Assembly: GCA_013180625.2 (NCBI GenBank)
Contig: SNVD02004713.1
Span: 1 to 64,000 of the forward strand
Origin: Boswellia sacra
Taxonomy: Eukaryota; Streptophyta; Magnoliopsida; Sapindales; Burseraceae
Direction of reading: 5' to 3'
DNA: 64,000 nt
This document shows, piece by piece, positions 35,209 through 47,822 of this stretch. The notes under the pieces are model-generated. The model did no database searches. It was not told where the DNA came from and saw nothing but the letters and a program-made list of their open reading frames with translations. The translations under genes and the position numbers were made by a program. Within the stretch, counting starts at the first letter, position 1. The number at the start of each line of letters is the position of its first letter.

Positions 35209-35880
35209 GGGCATGTTTGGTATGCAACATTGTATAATATAGTATAGTATTGTATTATATAGCATTGCATTGTATAGTACTAAAAGTAATGTTATGTCAA
35301 AGTTACATAGTATTTGGTATACTCATGTATTGTATTAATTTGTGCAAAAAAGTAAGATTTTTTTTCAAAAAAGATATACAAAGTATAAATATATTTTTAG
35401 TTTATTTATAAAATTAGTTATTTACTAATTTATTGAATAGTTGCTAATTATTGAAAAAATTACTTGGGATCAAATGCCCTCACTGGACCTATTAGTCCAA
35501 CGGAGGCAGTGGACCTCTAGTGTCACCCAGTGGGGGCGGTGACTCCCTTCATCCCTTCTTTATTTTTAGAAAATAAATTTGATATTATAATTTATCTATT
35601 AAACACATCTTTATTTATTTTAAAAATTTTAAAAATTAGAGAGCATTGTTGGATATATAGAATTTTATCGAGATAATTTTGACATTTTTTATTAGTGCTA
35701 TACAATATAATGCTAATGTCATGGATTAGCTTTACATAATTTAATACAATGTTAATGCATCTAATAGTTGTACTTTGTATTAATTAATATCATGGTAAAT
35801 TAGCACTAAACACATGTATTATACTATTTAATACAATGTAGTAAAGTTACACTATACAGTGTCGCGTACCAAACATGCCC
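35209..35880. mobile_element. Tourist-like (PIF/Harbinger) MITE
   Basis: The ends GGGCATGTTTGGTATGC and GCGTACCAAACATGCCC are inverted repeats with one mismatch over 17 bases, flanked by TTA on both sides (35206-35208 and 35881-35883). The 672-bp interior is AT-rich, non-coding and has TATAGTATAGTATTG subterminal repeats. Size, termini and 3-bp TTA duplication are characteristic of PIF/Harbinger MITEs. Confidence 0.92.
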
Positions 35881-36029
35881 TTATTGTCAAAGCTAATTAT
35901 GCATAACATGGCAAGAGCATAGTGTGCTCAATTAATCCCAACAACTATGTATAACAGGAAAAGAAGCCCTTTACATGACAAACTAATAAAGCTCTCATAC
36001 TATACAGCTCCTGCTCAATTTAGTCTAAG

Positions 36030-36535
36030 CCTTGCAATCCACTCACATACATTCTCAGCCAATCCGTCCATTTAAATTCAATTCCAAAAAAATATTCAAA
36101 AAGAAACATGGCTTTCTACTTTTTAGGCTTCCTCTTACAAAATATAGGTCAGCCCTGCAACAGACTCACATATTCTTAGTCAATCTGTGCATTTCAAAAG
36201 ATTATTCAGTGCCAACATGTAAAACAAAATCTAAATGCAAAATTCATCTGTACGTACCACTTGTAAGCCCTGCAGTACACTCTCATATATTCTCAATCAA
36301 TCCGTGCATTGCTATTCAATTTCAAAAAATTATTAAAAAAAAAAACATGGTTTTCCACTTGTGAGGCTTCCTCTTATGAGGTTTAAGTCTAAGACCTATA
36401 ACATATTCGGTCAATCCATCCGTCTCAATTCAACTTGAAAAAAGTTGTTCATCGCCAACATGTAAAATAAAATCTAAATGCAAAATTAAACTGTATGTAG
36501 AACTTGTAAGGCTTCCTTTTATGAGCTATAGTTAG
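36030..36535. repeat. Degenerate tandem repeat of about 118 bp
   Basis: Four diverged copies share a CACATATTCTCAGTCAATCCGTGC-like core (cores near 36059, 36180, 36297 and 36411) and GTAAAACAAAATCTAAATGCA / GAGGCTTCCTCTTATGA segments. The period drifts between 114 and 121. The function is unknown and ORFs inside it are incidental. Confidence 0.75.
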
Positions 36536-36684
36536 TCTTTCATCACTTCAGCTACTTTTTGCATCATGGCAGAGCAATGTAAATCCTTGAGCTGTGGAAA
36601 CATTGGATTAACAAGGCCTGAATGACATTAGTACTAATACCCTGTAGTCATTTCAACTCAAAGTTCATGTCTAACTCTGAGATT

Positions 36685-36882
36685 TCATGCTTTTTCTCTC
36701 CTACAGGGATGATTTCTGAGGTTGAGATGTCCTTGATTGGCTCCTTTCAAGGCCGTCGGATGAAACTTGAGGGTTCTCCCTCCTGAGAACTCTATCCAGC
36801 TTGAGATGTTCCTCCAACTCTTGTGATCAATGGTCTCGGCACTGAAATTTTCTTCTCTAGGCACATTGCAAAGACCTTTTTC
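36685..36882 (-). other. Possible further exon of the cyclin-like gene, unresolved
   Basis: An acceptor-like TATATGCTTGCAG precedes 36882 on minus and two frames stay open for 40-60 codons, one with a charged, helix-like sequence (ELEEHLKLDRVLRREN) ending in TAG. Phase does not match the preceding cyclin exon without a shift, so the link is speculative. Confidence 0.2.
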
Positions 36883-37762
36883 CTGCAAGCATATATAGAT
36901 TCTTGAAACAAAATAAGCAAAGCTCAAATCACACAATGCTGTTCCTAGGACCTGGTAAGTTATCTAGACTGAACAAAGCCTGCTATACCAAAAAATCTGT
37001 ATCCACAATTACAGTTCCCATCAAAACAAAAATTTTCCCCAAGAGGAATTGGTATTGGTCATCATCAAAATCGCTGGCAGCCGTGAGAATAACTGATACA
37101 GCAATCTGTGAAGGCTTATATTTTACGAAAAAAATGTTCGTCATCACGAAAAGCAAATTGATTAAGATATTGCTACCTCATTGTCATCTATTCATTGCTT
37201 AAACAAAAGTTAGAAAGTTCTCATTTATCAAAATCAAAGCAACTAAGAAATTCAGAAATTAATTGTCTCTAATTCGCGAGCTTACCCCCTTGTGTGTGGA
37301 CTATCAACTCGTTGATGTATCGACCTTTGATATGGGTTACATTGATTATTTCAATAATCACATCAATAAAGGACAATGCTATTATAGGCCGCATGTTCCA
37401 ATTCAGTCCATCAAGAATTGCAAGTTAAGCCTTTAGAAAGTGATTTTGTAACTCCATGAGTTGATGCTCTTCCTTTTAACACATAATTTGAACAAACATA
37501 TCATAAGAAGAACTTCAATCTTCCTATGAAAAAAAAGCATCAATATTTTCTAATTTACCATAAATTTTTTCATGTTGAAGAAGGGATCTTTCAACTTCCA
37601 AGCCAATGCAAACAACTATTGACAAGTAGAAGAAAATCGACTTGCTATAATCCTAGAAATTTTTTATTAAACAAAACATATCAGCAATTCTGTGATAATA
37701 TCAAGACTCAAAAGCATTTGAGATTTTCATCTTTACCGACAGTGGATGCCTTGAAATATAGA

Positions 37763-40594
37763 TGTCACAACCCTAACCACACATATAGAATGTAACATTT
37801 AACACAATCATTTGTATGTGAACTCTGTCATTTCTTTGTGAAATTATAATGTGTATTATCAAATGCAAAGTTTCTAATCACAACCACACCATTTCACTGT
37901 ATATAGGTACATTCAAAAATCAAAAGAATTCCGATAGTATAGCTGTGATAATATAGGGCAGCGGTCTATGGTTGTCAAGGAAACTCTGTTAGTGATGCCA
38001 AAAGTCCTCAATCCGAATCTCAGCCTACTGATCACCTGAGGCACATACAATAAATTAGTGAGTAAAACTTAGTAAGTATGCTAAGTGAATAAGCAACAAT
38101 GCACAATAATAGTAAAAATTCAGTCCACAGTGCGAAGACTGTTCATTTCGTAGCCTACAAGCCTAAGTTAACTTGCTAAAGGAGAAATGACCCAGAAATC
38201 CATTGCAACCATTACTATGTGCCGAATTGGTGCTTCTACACCATATAAGGGGCACACCTGAGCCAACCCTCCTCGTCTGGCTAGTTTCACACTAGTTACA
38301 TCGGCGCTCCTGCACCGATTTTCTGTCTAGACCTCTGTAGGTCGATCAATCTCACATAAGTGAATTCACATTTCTCTATTCATCGCATTCTCGTGTACAT
38401 TCATAATCACATAATAAGGAAGCTTCCACAGTTTCAGTTACAGTCACCTAGGGAAATAAGGCTTTCTAATCAAGGTAGGACTTTGCATTTCACAGTCAGT
38501 TCACATATGTGGGCCAAAGGCAGGCAAGGTATCGTCGCAGTGAGTATTTATCATATTCTCACATTGCACGAATCCGCCATCACCCCGAGGTGACAGCCAT
38601 ATAGTTCATTGGACTCTATCCTACCACACGGAACAGTATATATACATTCAGATGCCTACACTTGAAACAACTCAAAGCTAGTCTAACAATTTGGGTGATA
38701 CCAGGCCCATGCTATCGAATCTCATATAGAGAAACACATGGTCTAGACCTCCCCTCAAGCTATAAGAGCTAAGCTTCCTAGGTCTTGGCATGCCATTATA
38801 TTTCACAATTTACAATCAGTCGCATAAAAGAAGCTCGATATTCAGCTTCTAGAATAGTCACAATATCCCACATTCAAGCATCAATGTGTTAGCAATTAAC
38901 AATGTTACAATCCACAATATTACATATAGTATAGCATAATTTATTGTGGCCTCAGAATAGTTAGCTTACTTACCTTGTACAGCTCCTTTTCGAAGCTTCT
39001 GAGTAACCTAAAAACAAAACAAAATCTCTTTTAGGTCACCATACACCTTTGCAAATCAATTCCCCTTTTTGGGCTCTATTTATATACATACTCTGTCAAA
39101 CAATTTACAACAACAATTGTCTACTCTCAAAGTTCACACAATTGTGTAGACAACTTTTGCACTCATATAACATGTCTCCTTAACATTTTAGGGCCAATTG
39201 AGGTCATTTGTCCACTCAAAATAACCAAATTCGTTAACTCAACGATTATGCCATTGCATTTGTTTCACTGAGCAGTATAGACTTAAAAATTTGTAGGAAT
39301 TACAATCCTACTTAAATGGCTACCAAAATTTTTATAGGCTGATATATAACACATATATATATCTCCATACCAAAAATCATGGCCTTTCAAGGGGTTTAAG
39401 TCGTTCAAACCCAATTATTTCTAACTGCCCTGTCAAAAGGCTGAATTCGGACCAATCTGTGAATTCGCTCGACACTCGATAATTTGGTGCTCGACGCTCG
39501 ACAACACGATAAAGACGCTTAACAACGCGACAACTCGACACTTCACTCGACAATGCGACGCTCGACCCTCGACAACGTGACATATCACTCGACAACGTGA
39601 CACTCAACCCTCGACAACGCGACACGTCACTCGACAATGCGACGCTTGACCACTAGACAATTGAGCGCTCGACGCTCGACAATTACACGTCGAGTAGCCT
39701 AGACACTCGACACTTACCGTCGAGCCCCGCTCGTCACTCGAAAATCTCACGTTGAGTCCCACTCGACACTCAACAATATCATGTCAAGTCCCACTCGACA
39801 CTCGAAAATCTCACATCGAGTCTCACTCGACCACTAGACAGTCGAGCACTCGACACTCGACACTCGACAACCTCATTACCTGACCACTTGACACTCGCCT
39901 GCGTGTTTTGTCGGATACACTGCCAGTAACCAATATTTAAGCCGTTCTTCCCTTACTCTATTTCTAAAATAGGGGAGACATGCAATTCCATGCATGAATT
40001 TCAAAAATTCACTACAATTCACACACTTTGAATTTTTGAGTGAATCTAATTTCTATAAACTCCTGGACATGTCTATTTTCATCCATAAAATTTTCAGAAC
40101 AAGAAAACATTCCCCTAGTTTTTGGGAATTTTTGGAACATGCACTACTCAGTGTAAAAACACTGCAAGATTAAATCAGCCTTATATAACAACAGTTTTCA
40201 TACTCACATCACCAGCCAAAAGAATTCTTGCAAACAAATAAACAATAAAACAAGAATTTTAAAGAAGAGATGAGTTCTTACCACTTCCTTCCTTTCTTCT
40301 CCTTCCTTTCCTTTAGTTCCTGGTAGTTTCTTGTGTGGAAAACTTAGAGAGAGTGAAGAGCTGGGAACGTGAGCTAGAGAGATTGAAAGAATTCTGGAAT
40401 TCTTCCCATTTATAGATAAACATTAGGCCAAATTTCCATTTAGTTCTCTCTTCCCTTTTTATTACCATTAAGCCCATCATCTCTCATCTATTACACTACA
40501 ATTCAAACACATCACCAATACATTAATACATATTATTACACATGTAACCACAATACATGATATAATGTACATTACAAAAACTTAGGATATTACA
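37763..40594. repeat. Solo LTR (gypsy-type) inside a cyclin exon
   Basis: This 2832-bp sequence starts TGTCACAACC and ends GATATTACA, flanked by a perfect 5-bp duplication ATAGA (37758-37762 and 40595-40599), with no internal domain. It is a solo LTR left by LTR-LTR recombination. It contains a CTCGAC-rich block at 39467-39890 and shares a segment around 38600-38780 with the LTR at 54349-58150, so both belong to one family. Confidence 0.88.
39467..39890. repeat. CTCGACA-rich simple repeat block
   Basis: Dozens of degenerate CACTCGACA / CTCGACAACGCGACA units. The same CACTCGACA word is expanded in the chromovirus LTRs (13555-13830, 20268-20385), which are otherwise a different family. Confidence 0.8.
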
Positions 40595-41870
40595 ATAGAG
40601 ATTGAAGTATGTCATAGCAAGATATGGAATGCTTGCGTCAAAGTTCTCACATTTTGAAGCCTAGAAACAAACAAAAATTGCAAGGTCGCTTGCTTAGAAC
40701 TTAAAGCTAATGAAAGTGATTCTGAATGATGTCGAATTTCTAATGCACTTAAGTTTATTTTCTAACATTTTGTCATCAACGAAAATAAACACCGATTCAA
40801 CCTTCTGATATTAATTTTTGTTCCACAATTGTTTTCCTCTTTTTTCTCAAAAAAGCTTAAAGAAATTAAACAGTAAAGAACTTACCTCAAGGATCAGATG
40901 CAATGCCAATATTCTTGTATTGGCTGTCTCTCTCTTCATAGAAATCCCCAACCATCCATTCATTTTCAGATTGAATGCACCACTTGAGAGTGTTCCATAG
41001 ATCGTTAAAGCTAAGATTCATCTTGTTACTGCTTGTTTCCTGAGAAAAATCAAAGAGAAAAAGAAAAGAATGAAAGAGTTTCGGTTGGTTAATGTTGAAT
41101 ATATTGTCTAGGTTTCCTTTTCTAAAACTACTGTTCCCTCTCTCTAAAAAAAGTTATAGGTTTTCTCTCTCTAGGCAGTTACATAACCTTTCTTCGTTAA
41201 GTTTAGGAACTGAGATTCTGCGAAACTCAAATACAAGAAAAAGAGACTAATAAGAAAAATTACAAAAGAATGATAAAACGAACTTATACTGACAACATTC
41301 ATTTGTAAAAGAATTCTAAATTGCATATTCCAATTCAAGAAAAGATAAAATGTGATTATAAATTGAAGCAGAAGAAACAAAGACTAATTGATTAACAGAA
41401 CCTCAAATACATGAAATAGAAATTAAATTCATCAAGAAGTGAATAACTACAATGTCGTCTCAGTAACGTTACCAGATGAGATCCAATGGCTCACACTATT
41501 CAGAAAATGAAAAAAAAAAAAGAAAGAAAAAAAATCGCATCAACCGCTACCAGAGCAAGTCCAGAGCAAGAATTGAATAAAGAATAACTTAATCTGTACA
41601 AGAAATGAATAAAAAAAATTAACAGCTCAAAAGAAACAAACACTGTTAAGAACAAGGCATGGAAAGGTCAATTAACAAATTAACCAAAACAGGAAACCTG
41701 AGAAGGTTAAAGAAACCAATGTAGAAGAAATGAAAAATTGATGATATTCTATGATGTTCTTTTTACATATATCGAATATCAAGTAACATTTACGAGTTGA
41801 ATTTACGTGCTCGTTTTTGCAGTGAAGTTAGCGTGTTTGGCAAGGAGGAAATTATGAGAGAAAAGCGAAA

Positions 41871-41970
41871 CCTGAAGTGATGAATTAGAAAGAAACTTGG
41901 ATGAAATGTGTTAAGAGAGAGAGAGAAGACGCAAGAAAGTTATGCTGTTTGTGCTTCCTTCAAAGAGAGG
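41871..41970 (-). promoter_or_regulatory. Probable 5' UTR exon of the cyclin-like gene
   Basis: Copy of the leader at 10031-10130: on minus a pyrimidine-rich leader ends CACTTCAG|GTTTCG with the donor at 41870/41871. The acceptor at 41040 precedes the cyclin exon, giving a leader intron of about 830 bp. The upper bound is approximate. Confidence 0.45.
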
Positions 41971-41994
41971 TAGTTTATGCAACGATTGATGAAG

Positions 41995-42006
41995 TTCCCG
42001 CCAAAA
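41995..42006 (-). promoter_or_regulatory. E2F-type site upstream of the cyclin-like gene
   Basis: The minus strand reads TTTTGGCGGGAA, identical to the site at 10188-10199, about 125 bp upstream of the leader donor. Plant D-type cyclin and CDK genes are plausible E2F targets. Confidence 0.6.
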
Positions 42007-42120
42007 GTTAACATTGCATCTGAGCCGTTCACGTCGGCATTTGAATCTTGATGAGTCCCCAAATTGAGAGACTTATGATAATGAATTACAACTGTAGAGT
42101 AGAGGATCAGTTGGCTTTAC

Positions 42121-42948
42121 ATTATTATGGACCTTCTTCTTCTTTTTGTAATGTTACCAAGCAGGGTAAAGACTGAATGTGCTCTGCTTTTCATGGATAA
42201 CAAGTTAAGTTGATAATAATTGTTCGTATGCTCTTTTATCGTTAAAATAACATTTTGACTTCTTTCAACAAAAAAACTGAACACATGCTTTATGGCTTTA
42301 TGTTTTATCTATGATAAAAACTTTTTCTAATTATTTTTCTTATATTGCATTGCACTGCAGTGCACTAGGTGGTCAATATTCTTATGATCTTTCAAATAAA
42401 CATGGGATCATTTGAATAACATTTGGCCTTGCTTAGGAAAGTATGACTTTAGGGAGCAGAAAAAGATGCAACATTACATTACGTGGCTGACTTTATTTCT
42501 CATTCGGTGAAAAGTACGACTTTCTCAATTATGTCACCCACATACCACTAGGCAACAAGCGATCCTAAATGTTTGTCTTTTTTAAATGACAATGGAATAG
42601 ATGGGCCAGGCCAACCATCCATTCTGGGATTTTCTAATAAATATAAATTTTTTTTTCGTTTATTACAACATAGTAAAATTTAATACTTTATTTGTTCATC
42701 TGTCTAAAAGCCTAACTACATAATGATAAAAGAAGGTTTATTTGTTCAATCTCTTTCTATCAGGGTTTCTTTTTGCCTACCTATGTTCAATTTGGTTCGG
42801 TTGCTAATATCTCTCATTTTTAGCTACTTCCGTTACTGCAACCCCTTCACCTTGTTCTGGCGACCGGCTTTGACCAACGACAATTTGCAGTACTATCATG
42901 TCTTATTTAAAGCGGGAGGTTATGATTTTTATTATCAAATTTAATTAC
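42121..42948. other. No gene seen
   Basis: AT-rich flank. A 73-codon ORF (42723-42944) lacks recognisable features. Confidence 0.4.
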
Positions 42949-45066
42949 TGTAACACCTCAAAACCGATATACAAATGTTACTAATGGGCTAGGAAATCAC
43001 TAATAATAAATCTCTAAACAAAAACTTCAATAATTCTTATTATTAGAAAAAAGTGAACATAACAACAAATTTAATGTCTCTCTAATCAAAACAAAGTCTA
43101 ACAATCTAAAGTTTCAAACATAATTATTTAAAAAAAAATCTTCTGATTGCATAATTCCAAAAATGAAATAAAACCTCGATATCAATCAACAAGCCCAACT
43201 ACTAACCTCCAAGACTACTCTGCAAAATGTTAGAGACGAGAGGTAAGTCGTCAACTCGATAAGTAAAATCATACACAACCATTTAGTATCTTAAAACAAT
43301 TATAAAAACATCATATAATTCATAGTTTAATACTTCAATTCCAGAATCATATCTTAATAAAAAGAGAGTCATGAACATTTGTAACATTTAAGATCAAAGA
43401 ATTATTCAATATCATTAAAGATCAGAAAACATTCATCGACTCATGTCACATAGTTTTACCCGTAATCCCAATGACTTGGCCAAAAAATCAGACAATAATG
43501 TCACCTGTAATTCCAGGTGACCCGACCAGAAAGTCGTGTGCACACTAATGCCACAGCAGAGTTTAGAATTTAGAGTTCATAATAGTATTCAGATACTATG
43601 GATAATGAGTCAAAACCATGACAAATAACATAATACTCAAAGTACATAGTCTAATGACTTTTCGTAGATAATCATAAGATCATCAAAATATCAAAGCTTC
43701 TAAAAAAAAATGTCAAGGAAGCATTTAACATATATTCTGAATTTTTGTAAAAATAATTTGTTAAAAGTTCCTTTTACTAAAACGGTTTTTAACATAAAAA
43801 CGGTTTTTGAGAATCAATTTAAAAGCCTTGCTAAAACTCTAATTCCATAATTTATATTCTAAAACAGAAAATAATTCATATAATATCACATAAAAATGTT
43901 TTCTAATAGATCAAGATATTCATTAAGAACACATTACACTTTAATCACAGTATATGTATGATGTTACTTACCTTGATCGATCCAAAAAGAGAAATATCGT
44001 AGCTCTGACTAGTCCAACAATTGTCCTAATACATAAGCAGAAAACATTTTGATAAAGTCATAAACTCAACACCTAAAATGTGCTACAAAATTCCCTTAAA
44101 AATTCCTAAACAAACCGTTTTGTCTAATTCTCATTCCCTGAATAGAGTGATTCCAGAAATTTTAAAAATTTATATCTTAATCTAATTAATCTAGGATTTT
44201 GCAAAGACAAACTAGACACATAGGGTATTCAATTAAAAATTTTTCAAAGCAATTTACAATTAAAAACTATTTTTTAAAGATTTTCTTTTTCTGCCAGTAA
44301 ACTCTGTCCAGAATTTATAGATTAAGATATTTCAAATTCAAAATTTCAGAACAATTATTCTACATGTTGATAAATCCCAAAAATTTATAAAAACATATAT
44401 ATCATCTTGCAAAGATAGCATATAAAATTTGAGAAATTTTTGACTTCTCTATCATATGAAAAAAAATTCTGAAATTCGTAACATCTAGAATCCACAATAT
44501 TTTTCAGGATTTCAACAAAGTTCAAAAATTCGTAATAAATTGAAATGTTGACTTTTTTTTGTGAAATAAAATTCTACACGTTCATATTTTTGTCTATAAC
44601 AACATATAAAAAGAGCAAACTGAAATTCTATTTTAAAGACTCTTAATAAATTTAAAAATTCTAAATTGTTCCTTAAACCTCTACAGAAATCCTAGTGCAG
44701 ATCTAGGCAACAATAATTTCTAGTAAATAATCATTATATCAAACTAAGGAGAATACGATATTACCTTGAAATTCTCTAAGTTTCAAAGCCTCCACCTAGC
44801 TTTCACATTTAAAACCCTAATTGTAATGTTATAATAGTGTTTATATATACTAGATGAGGTGAATGTATTTCAAAAGAGATAAAACTTAACCACTACTTAT
44901 CTCCTCCAATTCAAATCTAAGTAAAACTCTATTTTGTTTTTACTAATTATCTATAATAACTTCTAAAATAACTTATAGCCTATAATCAATAAAATTAGAT
45001 CACTAGTAAAATAATCATTTAACTCTACATATTTTAAAAAAATAAAATAAAATTGCGGATGTTACA
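42949..45066. repeat. Solo LTR (gypsy-type)
   Basis: 2118 bp beginning TGTAACACCTC and ending GCGGATGTTACA, with flanking 5-mers ATTAC (42944-42948) and TTTAC (45067-45071), one mismatch. No internal domain remains. The sequence is AT-rich and non-coding with a TATATA-type segment near 44850. Confidence 0.75.
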
Positions 45067-45071
45067 TTTAC

Positions 45072-46102
45072 CATTAGTTTTGTTTGTTTAATTGAATTAT
45101 ATTTTTATTTTTAGCTCTCTTTTTTTTTGTTGTTGAGGCTGTTATCTATGAGCATTTCGTATTTATATTGGATAACATTCACCAGTAAAGTTTTGAAAAT
45201 TTTGTTTGAAATTTAATGATATAGTTATTTGATTCAATATTTCTCCTCAATAAAGTTTTTAAAAAATTGCTTGAAATTTAATGATAAAGTTATTTGATCA
45301 GTATTTCTCGTTACGTGTTCTTTGCTTGGTAATTGAATTTGTTCTGTTCATATCCTCGCTTGTTTTGATTTTTAACTTGATTGGTATTCTATTTGTTTTT
45401 ATTCTTTTAAATTTAATGTGCGATGAATGCAAGTTCACATATTTGCATGCAATTTGAAGCAGTCTTGTTGATTTCAACTTGTTTGAGGCTCTACATCTTT
45501 GCACATGTTCATCTTTGTACAAAAGCGAAGCTATTACACCCAAAATTATATGCTCAACACTCATTTTCTAAATACAACCCATAATTCATCATATGATTTT
45601 TATTTATTTTTTCATGATTGTTATGTTGATGAACTATCTTTGATTAGGAGTATCACGGGCCACGTACTTCAAAGGAAAGGCAGTTTTGGCCTTTGGGGTG
45701 GTAATTAGTTGGAAAGTAATGGCCAAAATGTGTTTCTTGGGCGTTTGAATGTTTCTTGGTGTCAAATTGTTCTTGGCTTGGGCTTGAGTAGTCTAAGAAA
45801 ATAGGTGCATTCTTTGACTCCTAAGGACCAAAATTACATTTGAGTGTGTGGGTGCTGGAGAATTTCATAGAAAACTTCAGTGTAAAGGAACAATCTTTGT
45901 GTTTGATATATGCATTAATTATTTGTAGTTAGCATTGATATCAATGAAAGGATGACAAAGATTCAGCCTTTTCATTTTGTAAATCATGCTTATACTGTTG
46001 CACTCATAGATGTAGCCAATATGCCATATGTGCATCTTGTGTGTGCTTTCTGACTCTCTGGTTCATATAAAAAATGCAGTCTCTAGATTTTTTTTTGATT
46101 TT
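45072..46102. other. No confident exon
   Basis: By position this should include upstream introns or exons of the POLLUX-like pseudogene, but I cannot read any of its N-terminal domain here. Confidence 0.4.
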
Positions 46103-46107
46103 GTGAC

Positions 46108-46337
46108 TGAAGAAATCAATGTCATGAGAAAGTTGTTCTATCTTATACATGGAATGGTGGAGCACATATATACAAGGAGAAAGCCTACCTAATTATAGCA
46201 AGAATTAAAGCTCCAGCATGGATCATGCCTACAATCATGGCTAATCACAATTGCTATCTACCTATATTTAGAAAAGATAACAAATATGGAGGATAAAATA
46301 TTTACACACTATACATGTGATCCATGCAATCCCATTA
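46108..46337 (-). repeat. 3' LTR of copia element 2
   Basis: 230 bp, TGAAGAAATC to CCCATTA on plus, followed by seven C (46338-46344), which is the polypurine tract on minus (GAGGGGGGG). Confidence 0.9.
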
Positions 46338-46344
46338 CCCCCCC

Positions 46345-47822
46345 TCAAGTTAGAGCATGAAGATGGTGAATGCCCAACTTGCAAAGAAGAGAGGAAAAAT
46401 GGTTTTTTCCCAAGGCTTTAGTAAAAATATCTGCAAGTTGTTCAGAGGCCTTGACAAAAGCTGGCTTGATATTCCCATTGAGAATTTCATCTCGTACAAA
46501 ATGGCAATCGACTTTAATACGCTTCGTACGCTCATGGAACACCGGATTGGCAGCAATGTGCAAAGTGTCTTGGCTATCACAATAGGTGCATAGGAGTGGC
46601 ATGAAGAATCCCAAGCATATGCAACAACCTGTTTAGCCATTTCATTTCACACACAGTCGTAGCCATGGACCTGTATTCTGCCTTTGTCAAAGAACGAGAA
46701 ACAGTGTGTTGTTTCTTCGTTTTCCAAGAGATAGGTGAGTTGCCCAACATAACAAAGTAACTAGTAAGGACTGGTGAGTCAATGGACAACTTGCCCAGTC
46801 CGAGTCACAATTTGCATAAAGTCGTAAGTCACAATCCAAGCAAAGTAGGATTCCATGTCCAGGATTACCCTTCAGATATCGTACAACTTGCAATGCTGCA
46901 TTCCAATGATCTTCTTGTGGCGCCTGCATGAATTGGGCAAGTATATGCACACAATATGATAATTCTGAACGTGTGAGAGTGAGATAAATGAGTCACCTAA
47001 CAAGATGCTGATAGCATTCTGGATCAGCCAACAAGGCACCGTCGGCCAATGCTAATTTGTGATTTTGCTCAAGCGTGAAGGAACATGGTTTAGCACCTAG
47101 CAGACTAGTCTTTGTGATGATATCCAGAGCATATTTCCTTTAACACAAAAAAAGGCCCTCTTTGTTATGTGCAACCTTTACACCCAAAAAATATTTCAAT
47201 ACGCCAAGATCCTTCATATGAAAACACTCACTCAAATATTGTTGGAAGCGTGTAATAGCCACACTATCATTTCCTGCAACAACTAAGTCATCAACATCCA
47301 AAACATGTAAACGTACCCCATTGTGCAAATATGTAAATAGAGAATAATCAGACGAGATTGAGTGAATCCATATCATTTCAAGGCCGTTACTAACTTGGAA
47401 AACTAATAACGAGGAGCTTGTCGTAACCCATACAATGATTTTCTAAGTCGACAGACCTTCCCCGGTTGTTAAGAGGCAAATCCTGGTGGCATTCGTATGT
47501 ATACTTCCTCCTGTAAATCTCCATGCAGAAATGCATTATGTACATGCATCTGATGCAATTCCCAGTTCTTTGCTGCCGCCAATGCTAAAAAAACACGTAC
47601 AGTAACCATCTTGGCCATTGGAGCAAATGTTTCATTGTAGTCTATGCCCTCTACTTGATTATTTCCTTGAATTACCAATCGCGCTTTGTAGCGTTTAATA
47701 GTGCCATCTGAATTATACTTTATTTTGTACACCCATTTGCTCCCAATAGCTTTCTTTCCTGGAGGTAGATCTTCAACTGTCCATGTGTCATTTTGTTTAA
47801 GAGCTTGTATCTCCTTGTTCAT
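46345..47822 (-). pseudogene. Copia element 2 reverse transcriptase and RNase H
   Basis: RT at 47469-47822 starts well (KAIGSKWVYKIKYNSDG, KARLVIQGN) but the first catalytic aspartate is histidine (QMHVHNAFLHGDL). After a stop at about 47467, the frame at 47140-47376 has LDVDDLVVAGND for the usual YVDDL. RNase H (46577-46950 and 46345-46614) retains fragments such as SLTKAEYRSMA and [18 protein letters not shown]. Confidence 0.85.

Larger units (their letters stand above)
37286..41039 (-). pseudogene. D-type cyclin-like pseudogene, interrupted by a solo LTR
   Basis: Three minus-strand exons are readable. Exon 40886-41039 follows TTTTTCTCAG and holds an ATG (41019-41021), a frame of 44 codons that stops, and a second frame, shifted by one, that stays open to the GTAAGT donor. 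That second frame joins in phase to exon 2 (40595-40660 plus 37737-37762), giving LHLILEASKCENFDASIPYL then AMTYFNLY and ISRHPLS, the first cyclin-box helices (family: FDxSIPYLAMNYxDRFIS). Exon 3 (37286-37424) gives ILDGLNWNMRPI and SFIDVIIEI, start of the second fold. Damage: the exon 1 frameshift, a TAA at 37425-37427, and the LTR. Cyclins D activate CDKA at G1/S; this copy cannot be functional. Confidence 0.75.
41228..42120. repeat. Segmental duplication, copy 2 (promoter and leader intron)
   Basis: Direct repeat of 9376-10770 lacking the 448-bp MITE. The unoccupied site reads AATTGAGAGACTT at about 42062-42074. Homology ends within the leader intron; the coding exons downstream are unrelated (cyclin here, CDK there). 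Confidence 0.85.

Noticed and set aside
40887..41021. A 44-codon ORF with ATG and good splice context taken as a small independent protein
   Set aside because: The exon's other frame, open to the donor, joins in phase to cyclin-box exons, so the short frame is better read as the frameshifted start of that pseudogene, though a leader peptide is not excluded.
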